From: Halobacteriales archaeon QH_7_69_31
GTDB lineage: Archaea > Halobacteriota > Halobacteria > Halobacteriales > Haloarculaceae
Direction: 5' to 3'
NCBI GenBank assembly: GCA_003021745.1
Contig: PXQY01000048.1
Span: 1-37,814, forward strand
Length of the DNA stretch: 37,814 nt
Both the position numbers and the translations under genes were made by a program. The notes beneath the pieces were generated by a model. The model was not told where the DNA came from, did not search any database, and saw nothing but the letters and a program-made list of their open reading frames with translations. Positions 1 through 8,144 of the stretch are shown here, one piece after another (within the stretch, counting starts at the first letter, position 1; each line of letters starts with the position of its first letter).

Positions 1-732
1 CGCGATGGTGTTCCAGAACTACGCGCTGTACCCGCACAAGACCGCCCGGGAGAACATCGGGTTCGGGCTCCGGATGACCACCGACCTCACGGAGCAAGCG
101 ATCCGCGACAGCGTCGAGGACGTAGCCGGGACGCTCGGCATCACCGACCTGCTCTCCGAGAAGCCGGCCGCGCTGTCGGGCGGCCAGCAGCAGCGGGTCG
201 CCCTGGGCCGGGCCATCGTCCGGGACCCGGACGTGTTCCTCCTGGACGAACCGCTCTCGAACCTCGATGCGACGCTGCGGAGCCGGATGCGAACCGAGAT
301 CCAGCGGCTCCAGCGCGAACTGGAGGTGACGACCGTCTACGTGACCCACGACCAGACCGAAGCGATGACGATCGGCGACCGCATCGCCGTCCTCCGGGAC
401 GGTCGCCTCCAGCAGGTCGCGACGCCGATGACCTGCTACCACGAGCCCGCAAACCGGTTTGTCGCGTCGTTCATCGGCGAGCCGTCGATGAACCTGCTGG
501 CGTGCACGTTCGACCCCGACTCGTCGACGTTCGACGGCCCCATCGCGTACCCGGCCACCGAGCGGCTGGCGGCCGCCGCGGCCGACAGATACCGGTCGAC
601 GAGAGCGACCGGGTCCGCGTGATTCTCCCGCAGGACGGCGTACATCTATTCGACGGCGAGGATGGCGAGGCGCTCCACCACCCGGACCGCGAGGACTCGA
701 CCGACCCGGCCCCCGGCTCCCCCGACGGGTAG
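1..732 (+). pseudogene. Sugar-type ABC transporter ATPase, 5' end outside window, C-terminal domain damaged
   Basis: This is the nucleotide-binding subunit of a MalK/UgpC-type importer; the Walker A motif lies upstream of the window. Visible are the Q-loop ([11 protein letters not shown]), the signature [14 protein letters not shown], Walker B ([12 protein letters not shown]) and the H-loop (VTHDQTEA). The first frame stops at 622. The next frame carries what looks like the last strand of the TOBE domain ([19 protein letters not shown]), ending with TAG at 730-732. In MalK homologues roughly 80-100 residues, including the RPED-type segment, lie between these two parts. I therefore infer an out-of-frame internal deletion near position 590. 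The ATPase core is intact, so a truncated protein might still be made. No permease or binding-protein gene is visible downstream. The family call is very secure; the deletion is inferred from family knowledge. Confidence 0.85.
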
Positions 733-952
733 GGCTTCGCCCGTCCGGCCCGCCATCTGACGGAACCGGATGCGTTCCGGACTCCTGTTCCGGATCGGTA
801 CAGCCGGCTGGAGGCGTCGGATGGCCGGTACCGGCGACCCCTTCCGAGGCTTTCCCCGGCCCCGCCGTACTCCGCGAGCCGGCCGCTGGCGCCGATGAAC
901 CGTCGAAAGCTGTTTGAGGGAGCGCGGGGAAGGTGGATGTGGTGTGGTGTCG

Positions 953-1456
953 ATGTACAAGCACATTCTGGTTCCGACGGACGGCTCGGCGGGGATGACC
1001 CGGGTGATCGACCACGCCGCCGACCTCGCGCGAGCCCACGGCGCCGACCTCCACTTCCTGTACGTCGTGAACACGGCCAGCTTCGCACACCTCCCGATGG
1101 AGACCTCCTGGGGCAGCGTCACCTCGATGCTCAGAGAGGAGGGCGAGGCGGCGCTCCAGGACGCTGCGGACCGCGCCGTCGCCGACGACTGCGTCACCAC
1201 CATTACCGAGGGACCGCCCAGCCGCGAGATCGTCGCCTACGCCCGCGAGGCCGACTGCGACCTCGTCGTGATGGGCACCCACGGCCGCGGCGGCCTCGAC
1301 CGGCTCATCCTCGGCAGCGTCGCCGAGCGCGTCGTCCGGACCGCGGAGGTCCCGGTATTGACGGTCCGCGTCGGGGAGGCCGGACGCACGCGGGAGGCCC
1401 CCTCCGAGGAGTCGGTCGTGACGCCCGACCCGGCCGTCTCGGAAGCCCTCGAGTGA
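953..1456 (+). CDS. Universal stress protein (UspA family)
   Basis: The gene encodes 167 residues of a single-domain cytoplasmic Usp, a Rossmann-like fold that in this family often binds ATP and dimerises. It begins MYKHILVPTDGS and carries the nucleotide-binding signature GTHGRGGLDRLILGSVAERVVRTAEVPVL near residues 105-135. An acidic tail of about 25 residues follows. The ORF track begins at 914, but the family N-terminus MYKHILVP fixes the start at 953. It follows the damaged ABC ATPase and converges with birA. A second, diverged Usp lies at 7755. Usp roles in haloarchaea are diverse, so only the family is assigned. Confidence 0.93.
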   Translation: MYKHILVPTDGSAGMTRVIDHAADLARAHGADLHFLYVVNTASFAHLPMETSWGSVTSMLREEGEAALQDAADRAVADDCVTTITEGPPSREIVAYAREADCDLVVMGTHGRGGLDRLILGSVAERVVRTAEVPVLTVRVGEAGRTREAPSEESVVTPDPAVSEALE

Positions 1457-1566
1457 CCCGGCGGACCCATCGGGGAACCGCCCGAGTGAGGGGGGTTCGC
1501 GTCGGTGCCGTTCTCGACTGACCCGGCCCGCCACCGTGCTGTCTCCGGGCGACCGGGCGGGCCGGC

Positions 1567-2499
1567 TCAGGCCGGCCGCAGGTGCTCGCAGTCGCCGGCC
1601 GACACCCGCGTCTCGCCGTCGGCCGTCTCGACGACCAGCGTCCCGGGGAACTCGACGTCGACGGCGGTGCCCACCACCTCGCCGCCCAGCGTCTCCACCC
1701 GGACCCGACGCCCGAGCGTGGCCGCCCGCTCGCGCCACGCAGGCAGCACGCCCTCGGGGTCCGAGCGGAGTTCGTGGAACCGTTCCAGGAGGTCGCGGGT
1801 CAGCGTCGCCCGGTCGACGTCGCCCGCCCGTTCACGGACCGTCGTCGCGGTGTCGGGAACCGCTCCGGCGTCGACGTTGGCGTTCAGCCCGACGCCGACG
1901 ACGACCCAGGAGACGCGGTCGGCCTCCCCCTCCATCTCGGTCAGGACGCCGGCCAGTTTCCGCTCGCCGTCGTCCCCGGCGACCAGGACGTCGTTCGGCC
2001 ACTTGATCGTCGCCTCAACGCCGACCGCCCGGACGGCCTCGGCCGTCGCGACCGCCGCCGCCAGCGTGTACACCGGGACCTGGGCGGGTGGGAGGTCGGG
2101 CCGACAGACCAAACTCAGCCACACGCCGCCCGACGGGGACGCCCACTCGCGGTCCATTCGGCCGCGGCCGCCGGTCTGTTCGTCCGCGAGGACCACCACG
2201 TCCGCGACGCCCTCGTCGGCCAGAGCGCGGGCGCGGTCGTTGGTGCTCGCTATCTCCTCGTAGTACTCGACGTCGAACGGCGCATCGAGGCCGAACTCGA
2301 CGGCCTCGCCGCCGAACTCCGGGACGGCGGTCAGCTCGTAGCCGGCCTCGCGGCTCTCGATGCCGAAGCCCGCCTCCCGGAGGGCCTCGACGTGCTTCCA
2401 GACCGCCGCCCGCGAGACGTCGAGACGGTCAGCCAGTCGTGGCCCCGAGACGGGGCCCTCTGCCAGCCCCTCCAGTACCCGGCGTCGGATCCCCTGCAT
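1567..2499 (-). CDS. birA: Biotin--protein ligase with N-terminal HTH (BirA)
   Basis: This 310-residue enzyme makes biotinyl-AMP and transfers biotin to the lysine of biotin carboxyl-carrier domains, for example of acyl-CoA carboxylases. Residues 1-60 form a winged helix (SGPRLADRLDVSRAAVWKHVEALREAGF). The catalytic domain starts with YYEEIASTNDRA and contains the biotinyl-AMP loop GGRGRMDREWASP, then KWPNDVLV and KLAGVLTE. A C-terminal SH3-like domain (GRRVRVETLGGEVVGTAVDVEF) completes the bifunctional architecture. The start at 2499 lies about 28 bases after a TATA-like box, consistent with a leaderless mRNA. A 12-base perfect palindrome sits just upstream and could be an operator, which is inference only. 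Confidence 0.95.
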   Translation of the reverse strand: MQGIRRRVLEGLAEGPVSGPRLADRLDVSRAAVWKHVEALREAGFGIESREAGYELTAVPEFGGEAVEFGLDAPFDVEYYEEIASTNDRARALADEGVADVVVLADEQTGGRGRMDREWASPSGGVWLSLVCRPDLPPAQVPVYTLAAAVATAEAVRAVGVEATIKWPNDVLVAGDDGERKLAGVLTEMEGEADRVSWVVVGVGLNANVDAGAVPDTATTVRERAGDVDRATLTRDLLERFHELRSDPEGVLPAWRERAATLGRRVRVETLGGEVVGTAVDVEFPGTLVVETADGETRVSAGDCEHLRPA

Positions 2500-2520
2500 A
2501 CCCGACCGGTCGGCGCCGGG

Positions 2521-2531
2521 AGATAAATAGC
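2521..2531 (-). promoter_or_regulatory. TATA-like box for birA
   Basis: Minus-strand CTATTTATCT is centred about 28 bases before the birA ATG. That spacing is typical of leaderless haloarchaeal promoters. Confidence 0.55.
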
Positions 2532-2548
2532 CGGGTGCACTGGCTTCT

Positions 2549-2560
2549 TACCAGCTGGTA
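2549..2560. promoter_or_regulatory. 12-base perfect palindrome upstream of birA promoter
   Basis: TACCAGCTGGTA is its own reverse complement and lies about 25 bases upstream of the birA TATA-like box. BirA here has an N-terminal HTH, so an operator is possible, but nothing in the sequence proves binding. Confidence 0.35.
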
Positions 2561-2593
2561 TAGTTTGGAGCGGCCCGCGTCAGGTCGTTCGTC

Positions 2594-2601
2594 TGTATAA
2601 C
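2594..2601 (+). promoter_or_regulatory. TATA-like box before structured repeat copy 1
   Basis: TGTATAAC is centred about 25 bases before the conserved first bases (AGCATCCG) of repeat copy 1. Copy 2 has an equivalent box at nearly the same spacing, which supports both as promoters of the elements. Confidence 0.5.
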
Positions 2602-2622
2602 TCGATTGGTTAACATAACTCC

Positions 2623-2768
2623 AGCATCCGCTGAGGGGGCTTCGAAGAAGCCCCCCGAGGCGGTTCCCGGACGATGGCGCCGAAGTCGTCCGGGTCCGGT
2701 AGCGCGCGGGGGCTTAAGGCGAGCCGTAGGCTCGCCGAACGGAGCACGTGCTATTTTTCCCCACGTTT
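2623..2768 (+). ncRNA. Putative structured non-coding RNA, tandem copy 1
   Basis: This is a 146-base element, close to identical in long blocks with 2913-3060. The plus strand folds into several helices. First, CCGCT/GGCGG encloses GGGGGCTTC-GAA-GAAGCCCCC. Second is a hairpin CCCGGACGA/TCGTCCGGG. Third, TAGCGCG (2700-2706) pairs with CGTGCTA (2747-2753) around GGCGAGCC-GTA-GGCTCGCC. TTTTTCCCC follows directly, like an archaeal terminator. Relative to copy 2, the differences in the first and third helices swap G-C with G-U, which keeps pairing only when the plus strand is the RNA. No known RNA family is recognised, and transcription is inferred. Confidence 0.5.
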
Positions 2769-2835
2769 ATGCCGCGGGCGGCGGGCAGCGCCCCCGCCGG
2801 GTGTCGTTGCGGCTCCGCCGCCACGCGTGAGCGGT

Positions 2836-2859
2836 GTTCGCCGCCGGACGGCGGCGAAC
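2836..2859 (+). repeat. GC-rich hairpin in the spacer between the two RNA-like repeats
   Basis: GTTCGCCGCC and GGCGGCGAAC form a perfect 10-bp stem with a 4-base loop. A different perfect GC hairpin occupies the matching place after copy 2. The spacer 2769-2880 holds no convincing gene. Confidence 0.6.
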
Positions 2860-2880
2860 CCGCGGAGCTTGCAAAAAGTG

Positions 2881-2888
2881 GTTTATAG
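2881..2888 (+). promoter_or_regulatory. TATA-like box before structured repeat copy 2
   Basis: GTTTATAG lies about 28 bases before AGCATCCG of copy 2, within TGCAAAAAGTGGTTTATAG. A near-copy of that string, TGCAATAAGTGGGTCTTATAG, occurs at 3101-3121 where the thiolase stop codon lies. Confidence 0.5.
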
Positions 2889-2912
2889 AAACCGATTCGA
2901 TAACGGGAGTCT

Positions 2913-3060
2913 AGCATCCGCCGAAGGGGGCTTCGCAGAAGCCCCCCGAGGTGGTTCCCCGGACGAGGGCGCCGCAGGCGCCCGAGTCCGGTAGCGCGCG
3001 CGGACTGGAGGCGAGCCGTAGGCTCGCCGAAAGGAGCACGCGCTATTTTTCCCCACGTTT
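2913..3060 (+). ncRNA. Putative structured non-coding RNA, tandem copy 2
   Basis: This 148-base sister of 2623-2768 has the same order of helices. CCGCC/GGTGG encloses GGGGGCTTC-GCA-GAAGCCCCC, where only the loop base differs from copy 1. The second hairpin is longer: CCGGAC/GTCCGG, then a tandem GA/GA internal loop, then GGGCGCC/GGCGCCC with loop GCA. TAGCGCG (2992-2998) pairs perfectly with CGCGCTA (3039-3045) around the invariant GGCGAGCC-GTA-GGCTCGCC hairpin, and a T5CCCC run follows. Minus-strand ORFs across both copies repeat a peptide like NVGKNS-CS-RRAYGSP, which I regard as a by-product of the repeat. Confidence 0.5.
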
Positions 3061-3072
3061 TTGCCCGACCGA

Positions 3073-3093
3073 GCGCGGCGCACCGCGCCGCGC
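3073..3093 (+). repeat. GC-rich hairpin after RNA-like repeat copy 2
   Basis: GCGCGGCGC and GCGCCGCGC form a perfect 9-bp stem with a 3-base loop. It stands between copy 2 and the 3' end of the thiolase frame, and could act as a terminator for either side. Confidence 0.5.
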
Positions 3094-3116
3094 GAGGGAG
3101 GTGCAATAAGTGGGTC

Positions 3117-4167
3117 TTATAGCCGCTCGATGATCGTCGCGATGCCCTGGCCGAAGCCGATGCACATCGTGCTGAGGCCGTAGCGGCCGTCGCACTCCTC
3201 GAGCTGGTAGGGCAGCTTCCCGACGAGCGCCGAGCCGGTGGCGCCCAGCGGGTGGCCGTGGGCGATGGCGCCGCCCCAGACGTTGGTCCGCTCCCGGTCG
3301 GCGCCGGTCTCCTCGAGCCATGCTGCGACGACCGAGGCGAAGGCCTCGTTGACCTCGAACCGGTCGACGTCCTCGACCGTCATGTCGTTCTGATCGAGAA
3401 TCTCCTCCGTCGCCGGGATCGGGCCCTTGAGCATCGTGACGGGGTCGACGCCGACAACGTGGGTGTCGACGATCCGTGCCATCGGGTCCCAGCCGTGTCT
3501 CTCGGCCGCCGCCTCGCTGGCGACGAGCAGTCCGCCGGCGCCGTCGACGATGCCGGAGGAGTTGCCGGCGTGGTGGAAGCCCTCGCCCGGCGCGCGGAAC
3601 GACAGCGGGAGATCCGACAGCGTCTCCACGTCGGTGCTCGGGCGCGGGTGTTCGTCCTCCTCGACGCGGACGTCCTGGCCCTCGACTTCGGTGTCGACGG
3701 GCACGACCTGGTCGTCGTACTTGCCGGCCTGGGCGGCCTCGCCCCACCGCGTCTGGGACTCGGCGGCGAGTTCGTCGAGGTACTCACGGGAGAAGCCGTA
3801 CTCCTCGGCGATGCGCTCGGCGCCCTCGCCCTGCGTGGTCAGCTCCTCGAAGTGCTCGAAGTAGGTGTCGGTGACGCTCTGGCCGTCCGACCCCATCGGG
3901 ACGCGGGTCATGTGCTCGACGCCGCCGGCGATGATCCCCCCAGCCGGCGACCATCGGCGCGAGCCGGGCGATGTTCAGTCCCTGTTCGTCGACGGGCGTC
4001 ACGCAGCCGTAGACGACGTCCTCGACGGTCTCGGGGTCGAAGCCGTTCCGCTCCCGCAGCGCCGTGAGTGGTTCGGCGGCGAGGTCCTGCGGGTGCGTGT
4101 CGCTGAACGAGCCGTCCCGCTTCCCGAACGGCGTCCTGACGGCGTCGACGATGACTGGCGTGCTCAT
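3117..4167 (-). pseudogene. Acetyl-CoA C-acyltransferase (thiolase), active-site segment deleted
   Basis: Thiolases cleave 3-ketoacyl-CoA, or condense acetyl-CoA, through an N-terminal nucleophilic cysteine. The N-terminal frame runs from MSTPVIVDAVRTPFGKRDG to GLNIARLAPMVAGWG. At a run of six G (minus strand, 3936-3941) the sense jumps to another frame, continuing IIAGGVEHMTRVPMGSDG to the normal end CIGFGQGIATIIERL. In homologues about 35-40 residues lie between these parts, including the CGS nucleophile block. NEAFA, the HGHPLGATG histidine and the C-terminal CIG cysteine remain. The two parts together are about 40 residues short of the usual ~390. As written, the gene cannot make an active thiolase; a true deletion or an assembly error are the alternatives. 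An internal ATG at 3911 could yield only the C-terminal part. Confidence 0.88.
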
Positions 4168-4330
4168 GAGACAGCCTAACAAAGGTAACTGCCGCCCTTG
4201 GGCGTTGCGGTGCGCATAGCAGGGGGTTTAATGGCCGGCCGGGGTCGCCGGCCAACGGCGCTGCCGGATCCCCGGGTGGCGTCTGTTCCGGAGACAGCCT
4301 GACCGTCGACTATACCTGAGACAGCCTGAC
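4168..4330. repeat. Three copies of GAGACAGCCT(G/A)AC
   Basis: The 13-base word occurs at 4168-4180 (with A), 4291-4303 and 4318-4330. The first abuts the thiolase start codon. The last two are 27 bases apart with CTATACC between them. The stretch holds no gene; shared regulator sites or a small repeat are both possible. Confidence 0.45.
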
Positions 4331-4387
4331 TCCCGACGGCGGTCGGGAACCGGTAAGCTTCAAAGCAGGGGGCTCCTATCTCGATGT

Positions 4388-4549
4388 ATGAGCCTCGCTG
4401 TGGAACGGGACTGTCCGTACTGTGAGACGTCCCGGGAGTTCTACCAGGCCGCGAGCACCCGCCACCACCTCGGCGTGAAGGAGAAGTGGCACTGCCCGGA
4501 GTGTGACTACGGGTTCGTCACCATCGACGGCATCGACACCAGCGCCTGA
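4388..4549 (+). CDS. Small zinc-ribbon protein (53 aa)
   Basis: This short gene is missing from the ORF track. It encodes MSLAVERDCPYC and ends GFVTIDGIDTSA. Two CxxC knuckles (CPYC near residue 9 and CPEC near residue 36) form a likely zinc beta-ribbon, with a basic, aromatic stretch between them (HHLGVKEKWH). Proteins with this pattern are common one-domain haloarchaeal genes of unknown role, and DNA, RNA or protein binding are all possible. The out-of-frame ATG at 4384 stops after 13 codons, so the ATG at 4388 is chosen. Confidence 0.82.
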   Translation: MSLAVERDCPYCETSREFYQAASTRHHLGVKEKWHCPECDYGFVTIDGIDTSA

Positions 4550-4662
4550 CCGCCGGACCCCAACTGCCCGCGGCCCCCGCACCCCGTCGACATCACCGCT
4601 GCTCCCTCCCGCCGCCGTGACGGACGCGGCGATCGGTCCGAACAGGCGACCGCGGAGGGTGC

Positions 4663-6129
4663 TCAGACGTCCTCGAGCGCCTGCCAGGAGAGCCGCGGGT
4701 TGCGAGCCGCCGCGACCTGGTCGATCCGCCGGGCGGCGGTCCGCTCCGGGGCGTCGGCCCGCGCCGCCTCGTCGTCCCCGCGGGCGGCGTCGAAGGCAGC
4801 GGTGAGCTGGTCGAGCGTGCGCTTCGACTCCGACTCCGTCGGTTCGGTCATCAGGGCCTCGTCGACGATCTCGGGCCACTTCGTCGTCGGCGGATGGACC
4901 CCGTAGTCGAGCATCCGCTTTGCCACGTCGGCGGCGTCCGTCTCGCCCGCGCTCGCGACGAACTCGTGGTGGAACGGCCCGAACGGCACCTCGTAGTCGA
5001 TACGTTCGGCCAGGTAGTTCGCGTTGAGGACGGCCTTCGCGCTGGCGTCGGCCAGCCCGGCGTCCCCGAGCCGCGCGATGTAGGCGAACGCCTTCACCAG
5101 GACGAGCCAGTTGCCCTCGTAGCCGTGGACCTTCCCGATGGTCCCCTCGGGGGTGTAGCGCTCGTAACGGCCGTCCGTCTTCCGAACGTGGGGGTCGGGG
5201 AGGAACCGGGCGAGGTCGTCGGTGACGCCGACGGGCCCCGCGCCCGGGCCGCCGCCGCCGTGTGGCGTGGCGAACGTCTTGTGGACGTTGTAGTGCATGA
5301 CATCGAACCCCATGTCGCCCGGGCGGGCGCGGCCGAGCAGCGCGTTCAGGTTCGCACCGTCGTAGTACAGGAGGCCGCCGACGTCGTGGACCATCTCCGC
5401 GATATCCCGGATGTCCCGCTCGAACAGCCCGAGCGTGTTCGGGTTCGTGAGCATCAGCGCCGCGGTCTCACCGGAGAGGGCCGCCTCCAGCGCATCCAGG
5501 TCGACGCGGCCGTCCTCGCCGCTGGGCAGCGTCACGACGTCGTAGCCCGCCATGGCGGCCGACGCGAAGTTCGTGCCGTGGGCGGAGTCGGGGATGAGCA
5601 CCTCGCTGCGCTCGTCGCCGTCGGCGCGGTGGAACGCGCGGGCGATCCGGATGCCGGTGAACTCGCCGGCGGCGCCGGCCGGCGGCTGGAGCGTGACCGC
5701 GTCCATCCCACCGATGCGGCCCAGGTAGTCCTGGAGCCGGTAGAGGAGCTCGAGGGTGCCCTGGACAGTCTCGCCGACGCGGTCCGGGTGGACGAGACCC
5801 GCCGGGGTGGCGGCGACGTCCTCGATGAACGCGGGATTGTGCTTCATCGTACAGGAGCCGAGCGGGACGGGCCCGGACTCGACGCCGTAGTTCATCGCCG
5901 ACAGCCGCGTGTAGTGCCGCGCCAGTTCCGGTTCGGCCAGCGCCGGCAGCTCCAGGGTCTCGCGGGTCAGTTCGTCCGGCAGCGGCGAGTCGACGTCGAC
6001 GGTGTCGAGGGTCTTCTCGGCCAGGAGCGGCTCGTAGGTGTCGGCGTCCTCGGTCCAGCGAGCCTGGTCGTACCGCAGCGGCTCGCCGGGGGTCCCGTCG
6101 GAGGTCGAGTCGGCGTCATCGTCCGTCAT
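4663..6129 (-). CDS. gcvPB: Glycine dehydrogenase (decarboxylating) subunit 2
   Basis: With GcvPA this forms the P-protein of the glycine cleavage system. It is a pyridoxal-phosphate enzyme that decarboxylates glycine and passes the aminomethyl group to the lipoyl arm of H-protein. The 488 residues fit the subunit-2 family. The PLP lysine lies in [48 protein letters not shown] and [12 protein letters not shown] are typical surrounding blocks. The start codon overlaps the stop of gcvPA by ATGA, showing translational coupling in a two-gene operon. The C-terminal ~40 residues ([19 protein letters not shown]) are an acidic, alanine-rich extension. Genes for T- and H-proteins are not in the window. 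Confidence 0.96.
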   Translation of the reverse strand: MTDDDADSTSDGTPGEPLRYDQARWTEDADTYEPLLAEKTLDTVDVDSPLPDELTRETLELPALAEPELARHYTRLSAMNYGVESGPVPLGSCTMKHNPAFIEDVAATPAGLVHPDRVGETVQGTLELLYRLQDYLGRIGGMDAVTLQPPAGAAGEFTGIRIARAFHRADGDERSEVLIPDSAHGTNFASAAMAGYDVVTLPSGEDGRVDLDALEAALSGETAALMLTNPNTLGLFERDIRDIAEMVHDVGGLLYYDGANLNALLGRARPGDMGFDVMHYNVHKTFATPHGGGGPGAGPVGVTDDLARFLPDPHVRKTDGRYERYTPEGTIGKVHGYEGNWLVLVKAFAYIARLGDAGLADASAKAVLNANYLAERIDYEVPFGPFHHEFVASAGETDAADVAKRMLDYGVHPPTTKWPEIVDEALMTEPTESESKRTLDQLTAAFDAARGDDEAARADAPERTAARRIDQVAAARNPRLSWQALEDV

Positions 6130-7454
6130 CGGGCGGCCTCCTCGAGCGCGGCAACGAACGCGTCGCGTTCGTCCGCGGTGGTCCCGGTCGCACAGATCTG
6201 GATCTCGTGGTCGCCGACGACGTGGACAGCGTGGCCGGCCGCCCGGAGGTCGGCGGCGACGGCAGAGGCGGGCCGGTCGGTGCGGGCGGGGAACTCACGG
6301 AAGTGGTGGCGGTCGTGGACGGGTGCCCTCACGCCGCTGACGTCGTCGACCCGGGCGGCAAGCTCCCTGGCCTCGGTGACGCAGTCGTTCGCCAGGTCGA
6401 CGAGGCCGTCGGGGCCGAGCCAGGCGGCGTGCATCGCGACGCGGAGGGCGACCCACGCCTGGTTCGTGCAGATGTTGGAGGTGGCCCGCTCCCGGCGGAT
6501 ATGCTGTTCGCGGGTCTGCAGCGTGAGCGTGTAGGCCCGGCGGCCGCTGTCGTCGGCGGCGGCGCCGACGAGCCGGCCGGGCACCTGGCGGAGGAACGCC
6601 TCGCGACAGGCGAACAGCCCGATGCCGAACCCGTAGGCGGTCGGAACGCCGAGCGCGGCGGCGTCCCCGACAACGACGTCCGCGCCGACGTCGGCCGGCG
6701 GCCGGAGGACGGACAGCGCCACCGGGTCGGAGCCGACCGCGAACAGCGCGTTGGCCCGGTCGGCCACCTCGCCGATGGCCGCCAGTCGTTCCTCGATGGC
6801 GCCGCGGACCGTCGGGGTCTCCGCGTACACCAGAAGTGTCTCCTCGTCGACCATCGCGTCCAGCGCGTCGACGTCCGCGTTGCCGTCTGTCATCGGGTAG
6901 GACTCGACGGTCACGTCGTGGCCGGCGACGTAGTTCTCCAGGGTCCGACGGCGCCCCGCCTGGAGGTGGGCGGGGACGAGCACGCGGTCGCCGGACGCCG
7001 CCCGGACGCGGGCGGCGAGCGTCGCCGCCTCGCCGAGCGCCGAGGCCGCGTCGTACATCGAGCAGTTCGCGACCTCGAGGCCCGTCAGTTCGACGAGCAG
7101 CGACTGGTACTCGAACAGCGCCTGGAGGAACCCCTGGGCGACCTCCGGCTGGTACTGCGTGTAGCTCGTGAGGAACTCCGAGCGATCCGCGAGGTGCTCG
7201 ACCATGGAGGGCACGTAGTGGTCGTGGTGGCCGCGGCCGAGGAACTCGACGAGGTCGTCGTTCCCGCTGAGCGTCCCCTCGACCAGCGCCCGGACCGCCT
7301 GTTCGCTCCGGGCCGGAATCTCGAACTCGCCGTCGAACCGGACCCCCTCGGGGATGTCGAACAGCGCCGTCTCGTCCGCCGCCCCGACCGCCGAGAGCAT
7401 CGCCTCGATCTCGGCGTCGGTGTGTGGCACGTAGGGGCTGCCGTGAGCGGTCAT
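6126..7454 (-). CDS. gcvPA: Glycine dehydrogenase (decarboxylating) subunit 1
   Basis: This is the 442-residue partner of GcvPB in the heterotetrameric archaeal and Gram-positive type P-protein. The N-terminus [24 protein letters not shown] matches the family, so the start is placed at 7454 rather than at the ORF-track start 7646. Other blocks are [57 protein letters not shown] and [13 protein letters not shown]. Subunit 1 lacks the PLP lysine, as expected, and contributes to the active site at the interface. It is first in the operon and overlaps gcvPB by four bases. No glycine-sensing riboswitch is recognisable upstream. Confidence 0.95.
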   Translation of the reverse strand: MTAHGSPYVPHTDAEIEAMLSAVGAADETALFDIPEGVRFDGEFEIPARSEQAVRALVEGTLSGNDDLVEFLGRGHHDHYVPSMVEHLADRSEFLTSYTQYQPEVAQGFLQALFEYQSLLVELTGLEVANCSMYDAASALGEAATLAARVRAASGDRVLVPAHLQAGRRRTLENYVAGHDVTVESYPMTDGNADVDALDAMVDEETLLVYAETPTVRGAIEERLAAIGEVADRANALFAVGSDPVALSVLRPPADVGADVVVGDAAALGVPTAYGFGIGLFACREAFLRQVPGRLVGAAADDSGRRAYTLTLQTREQHIRRERATSNICTNQAWVALRVAMHAAWLGPDGLVDLANDCVTEARELAARVDDVSGVRAPVHDRHHFREFPARTDRPASAVAADLRAAGHAVHVVGDHEIQICATGTTADERDAFVAALEEAAR

Positions 7455-7754
7455 GGAAACGGGACGTCGTCGGGTTGCGCGCCACCGGTAATGAGAGCCC
7501 CGGTTCAAGGCCGCCCCGACCGGGGTTTTCCCTCCACCGGTCCCCTTCAATGGGTCGCTGGAGACTCCAGATGGCACCGGACCGACCGGCCATCCACCCC
7601 GAGCCACACCGGACCTGCCGGCCAGCCAGCCCGACCCACAGTCCATCGGGTCCCACCTCCGGTCACCGTCCCGGGCACATCGCCCGGACTATTCGGGCCT
7701 CCTGGCCGCCACCCGGCGTGCACACTTAAGTGAGTGGGTGGGGACGTCACGGGC
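7455..7754. other. Divergent intergenic region between gcvPA and a Usp gene
   Basis: No gene is seen here. The middle carries an imperfect GC-rich direct duplication: ACCGGACCGACCGGCCATCC, then ACCGGACCTGCCGGCCAGCC about 30 bases on. ACTTAAG at 7724-7730 is centred about 28 bases before the Usp ATG and is a good TATA-like box. A weak CTCATTACC lies upstream of gcvPA. Confidence 0.5.
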
Positions 7755-8144
7755 ATGACAACGTATCTGGCCGCGACCGACGGCGTCGCCACGAGCAGGC
7801 GGCTCGGACGGTACCTGAGCCGCCACGTAACGGAGGCCGAGACCGTCTACGTCGTCAACTCCCTGCCGGGCGGGAACGAGACCACCGACGACGACGTCCT
7901 CGACGGCGAGGAGGCCATGGCGACGCTCGCCGAGGACCTGCCGAACACCGAGACCCACCAGCTCGTCCGCGGCAACGACCCGGCGACCGACATCAAGAAG
8001 TTCGCGAACGCACGGGACGCCGACGAGGTCGTGATCGGCATCCGTCAACGGAGCCGCACCGGGAAGCTCGTGTTCGGCTCGACCGCCCAGGAGGTGCTGC
8101 TGTCGGCAGATATACCCGTCGTGGCTGTACCTATGGAGACATGA
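7755..8144 (+). CDS. Universal stress protein-like protein
   Basis: This 129-residue diverged UspA-fold protein begins [11 protein letters not shown] and ends [20 protein letters not shown]. The loop [22 protein letters not shown] replaces the usual GxxGxGxxxxxxGS, giving a modified nucleotide site. The ATG at 7755 is chosen over the track start 7734 because it opens the Usp fold and lies about 28 bases after ACTTAAG, suggesting a leaderless transcript. Its stop overlaps the next gene by ATGA, so the two are probably co-translated. Confidence 0.88.
   Translation: MTTYLAATDGVATSRRLGRYLSRHVTEAETVYVVNSLPGGNETTDDDVLDGEEAMATLAEDLPNTETHQLVRGNDPATDIKKFANARDADEVVIGIRQRSRTGKLVFGSTAQEVLLSADIPVVAVPMET

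Noticed and set aside
2631-2658. Box C/D kink-turn (CTGA plus GA internal loop) in RNA-like copy 1
   Set aside because: The internal loop lacks the three-base bulge and a C box, and copy 2 lacks the CTGA string.
2714-3106. Minus-strand ORF of 130 residues across the repeat array, and plus-strand ORFs 2606-2830 and 2674-2994
   Set aside because: They only follow the repeated DNA (same peptide twice), have no domain, and the pattern of substitutions favours RNA pairing over codon conservation.
4894-6534. 546-residue plus-strand ORF
   Set aside because: It is antisense to gcvPB and the end of gcvPA, which have complete family motifs; long antisense ORFs are normal in GC-rich DNA.
7455-7754. 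Glycine riboswitch upstream of gcvPA
   Set aside because: No glycine-aptamer consensus is visible, and such riboswitches are not established in haloarchaea.
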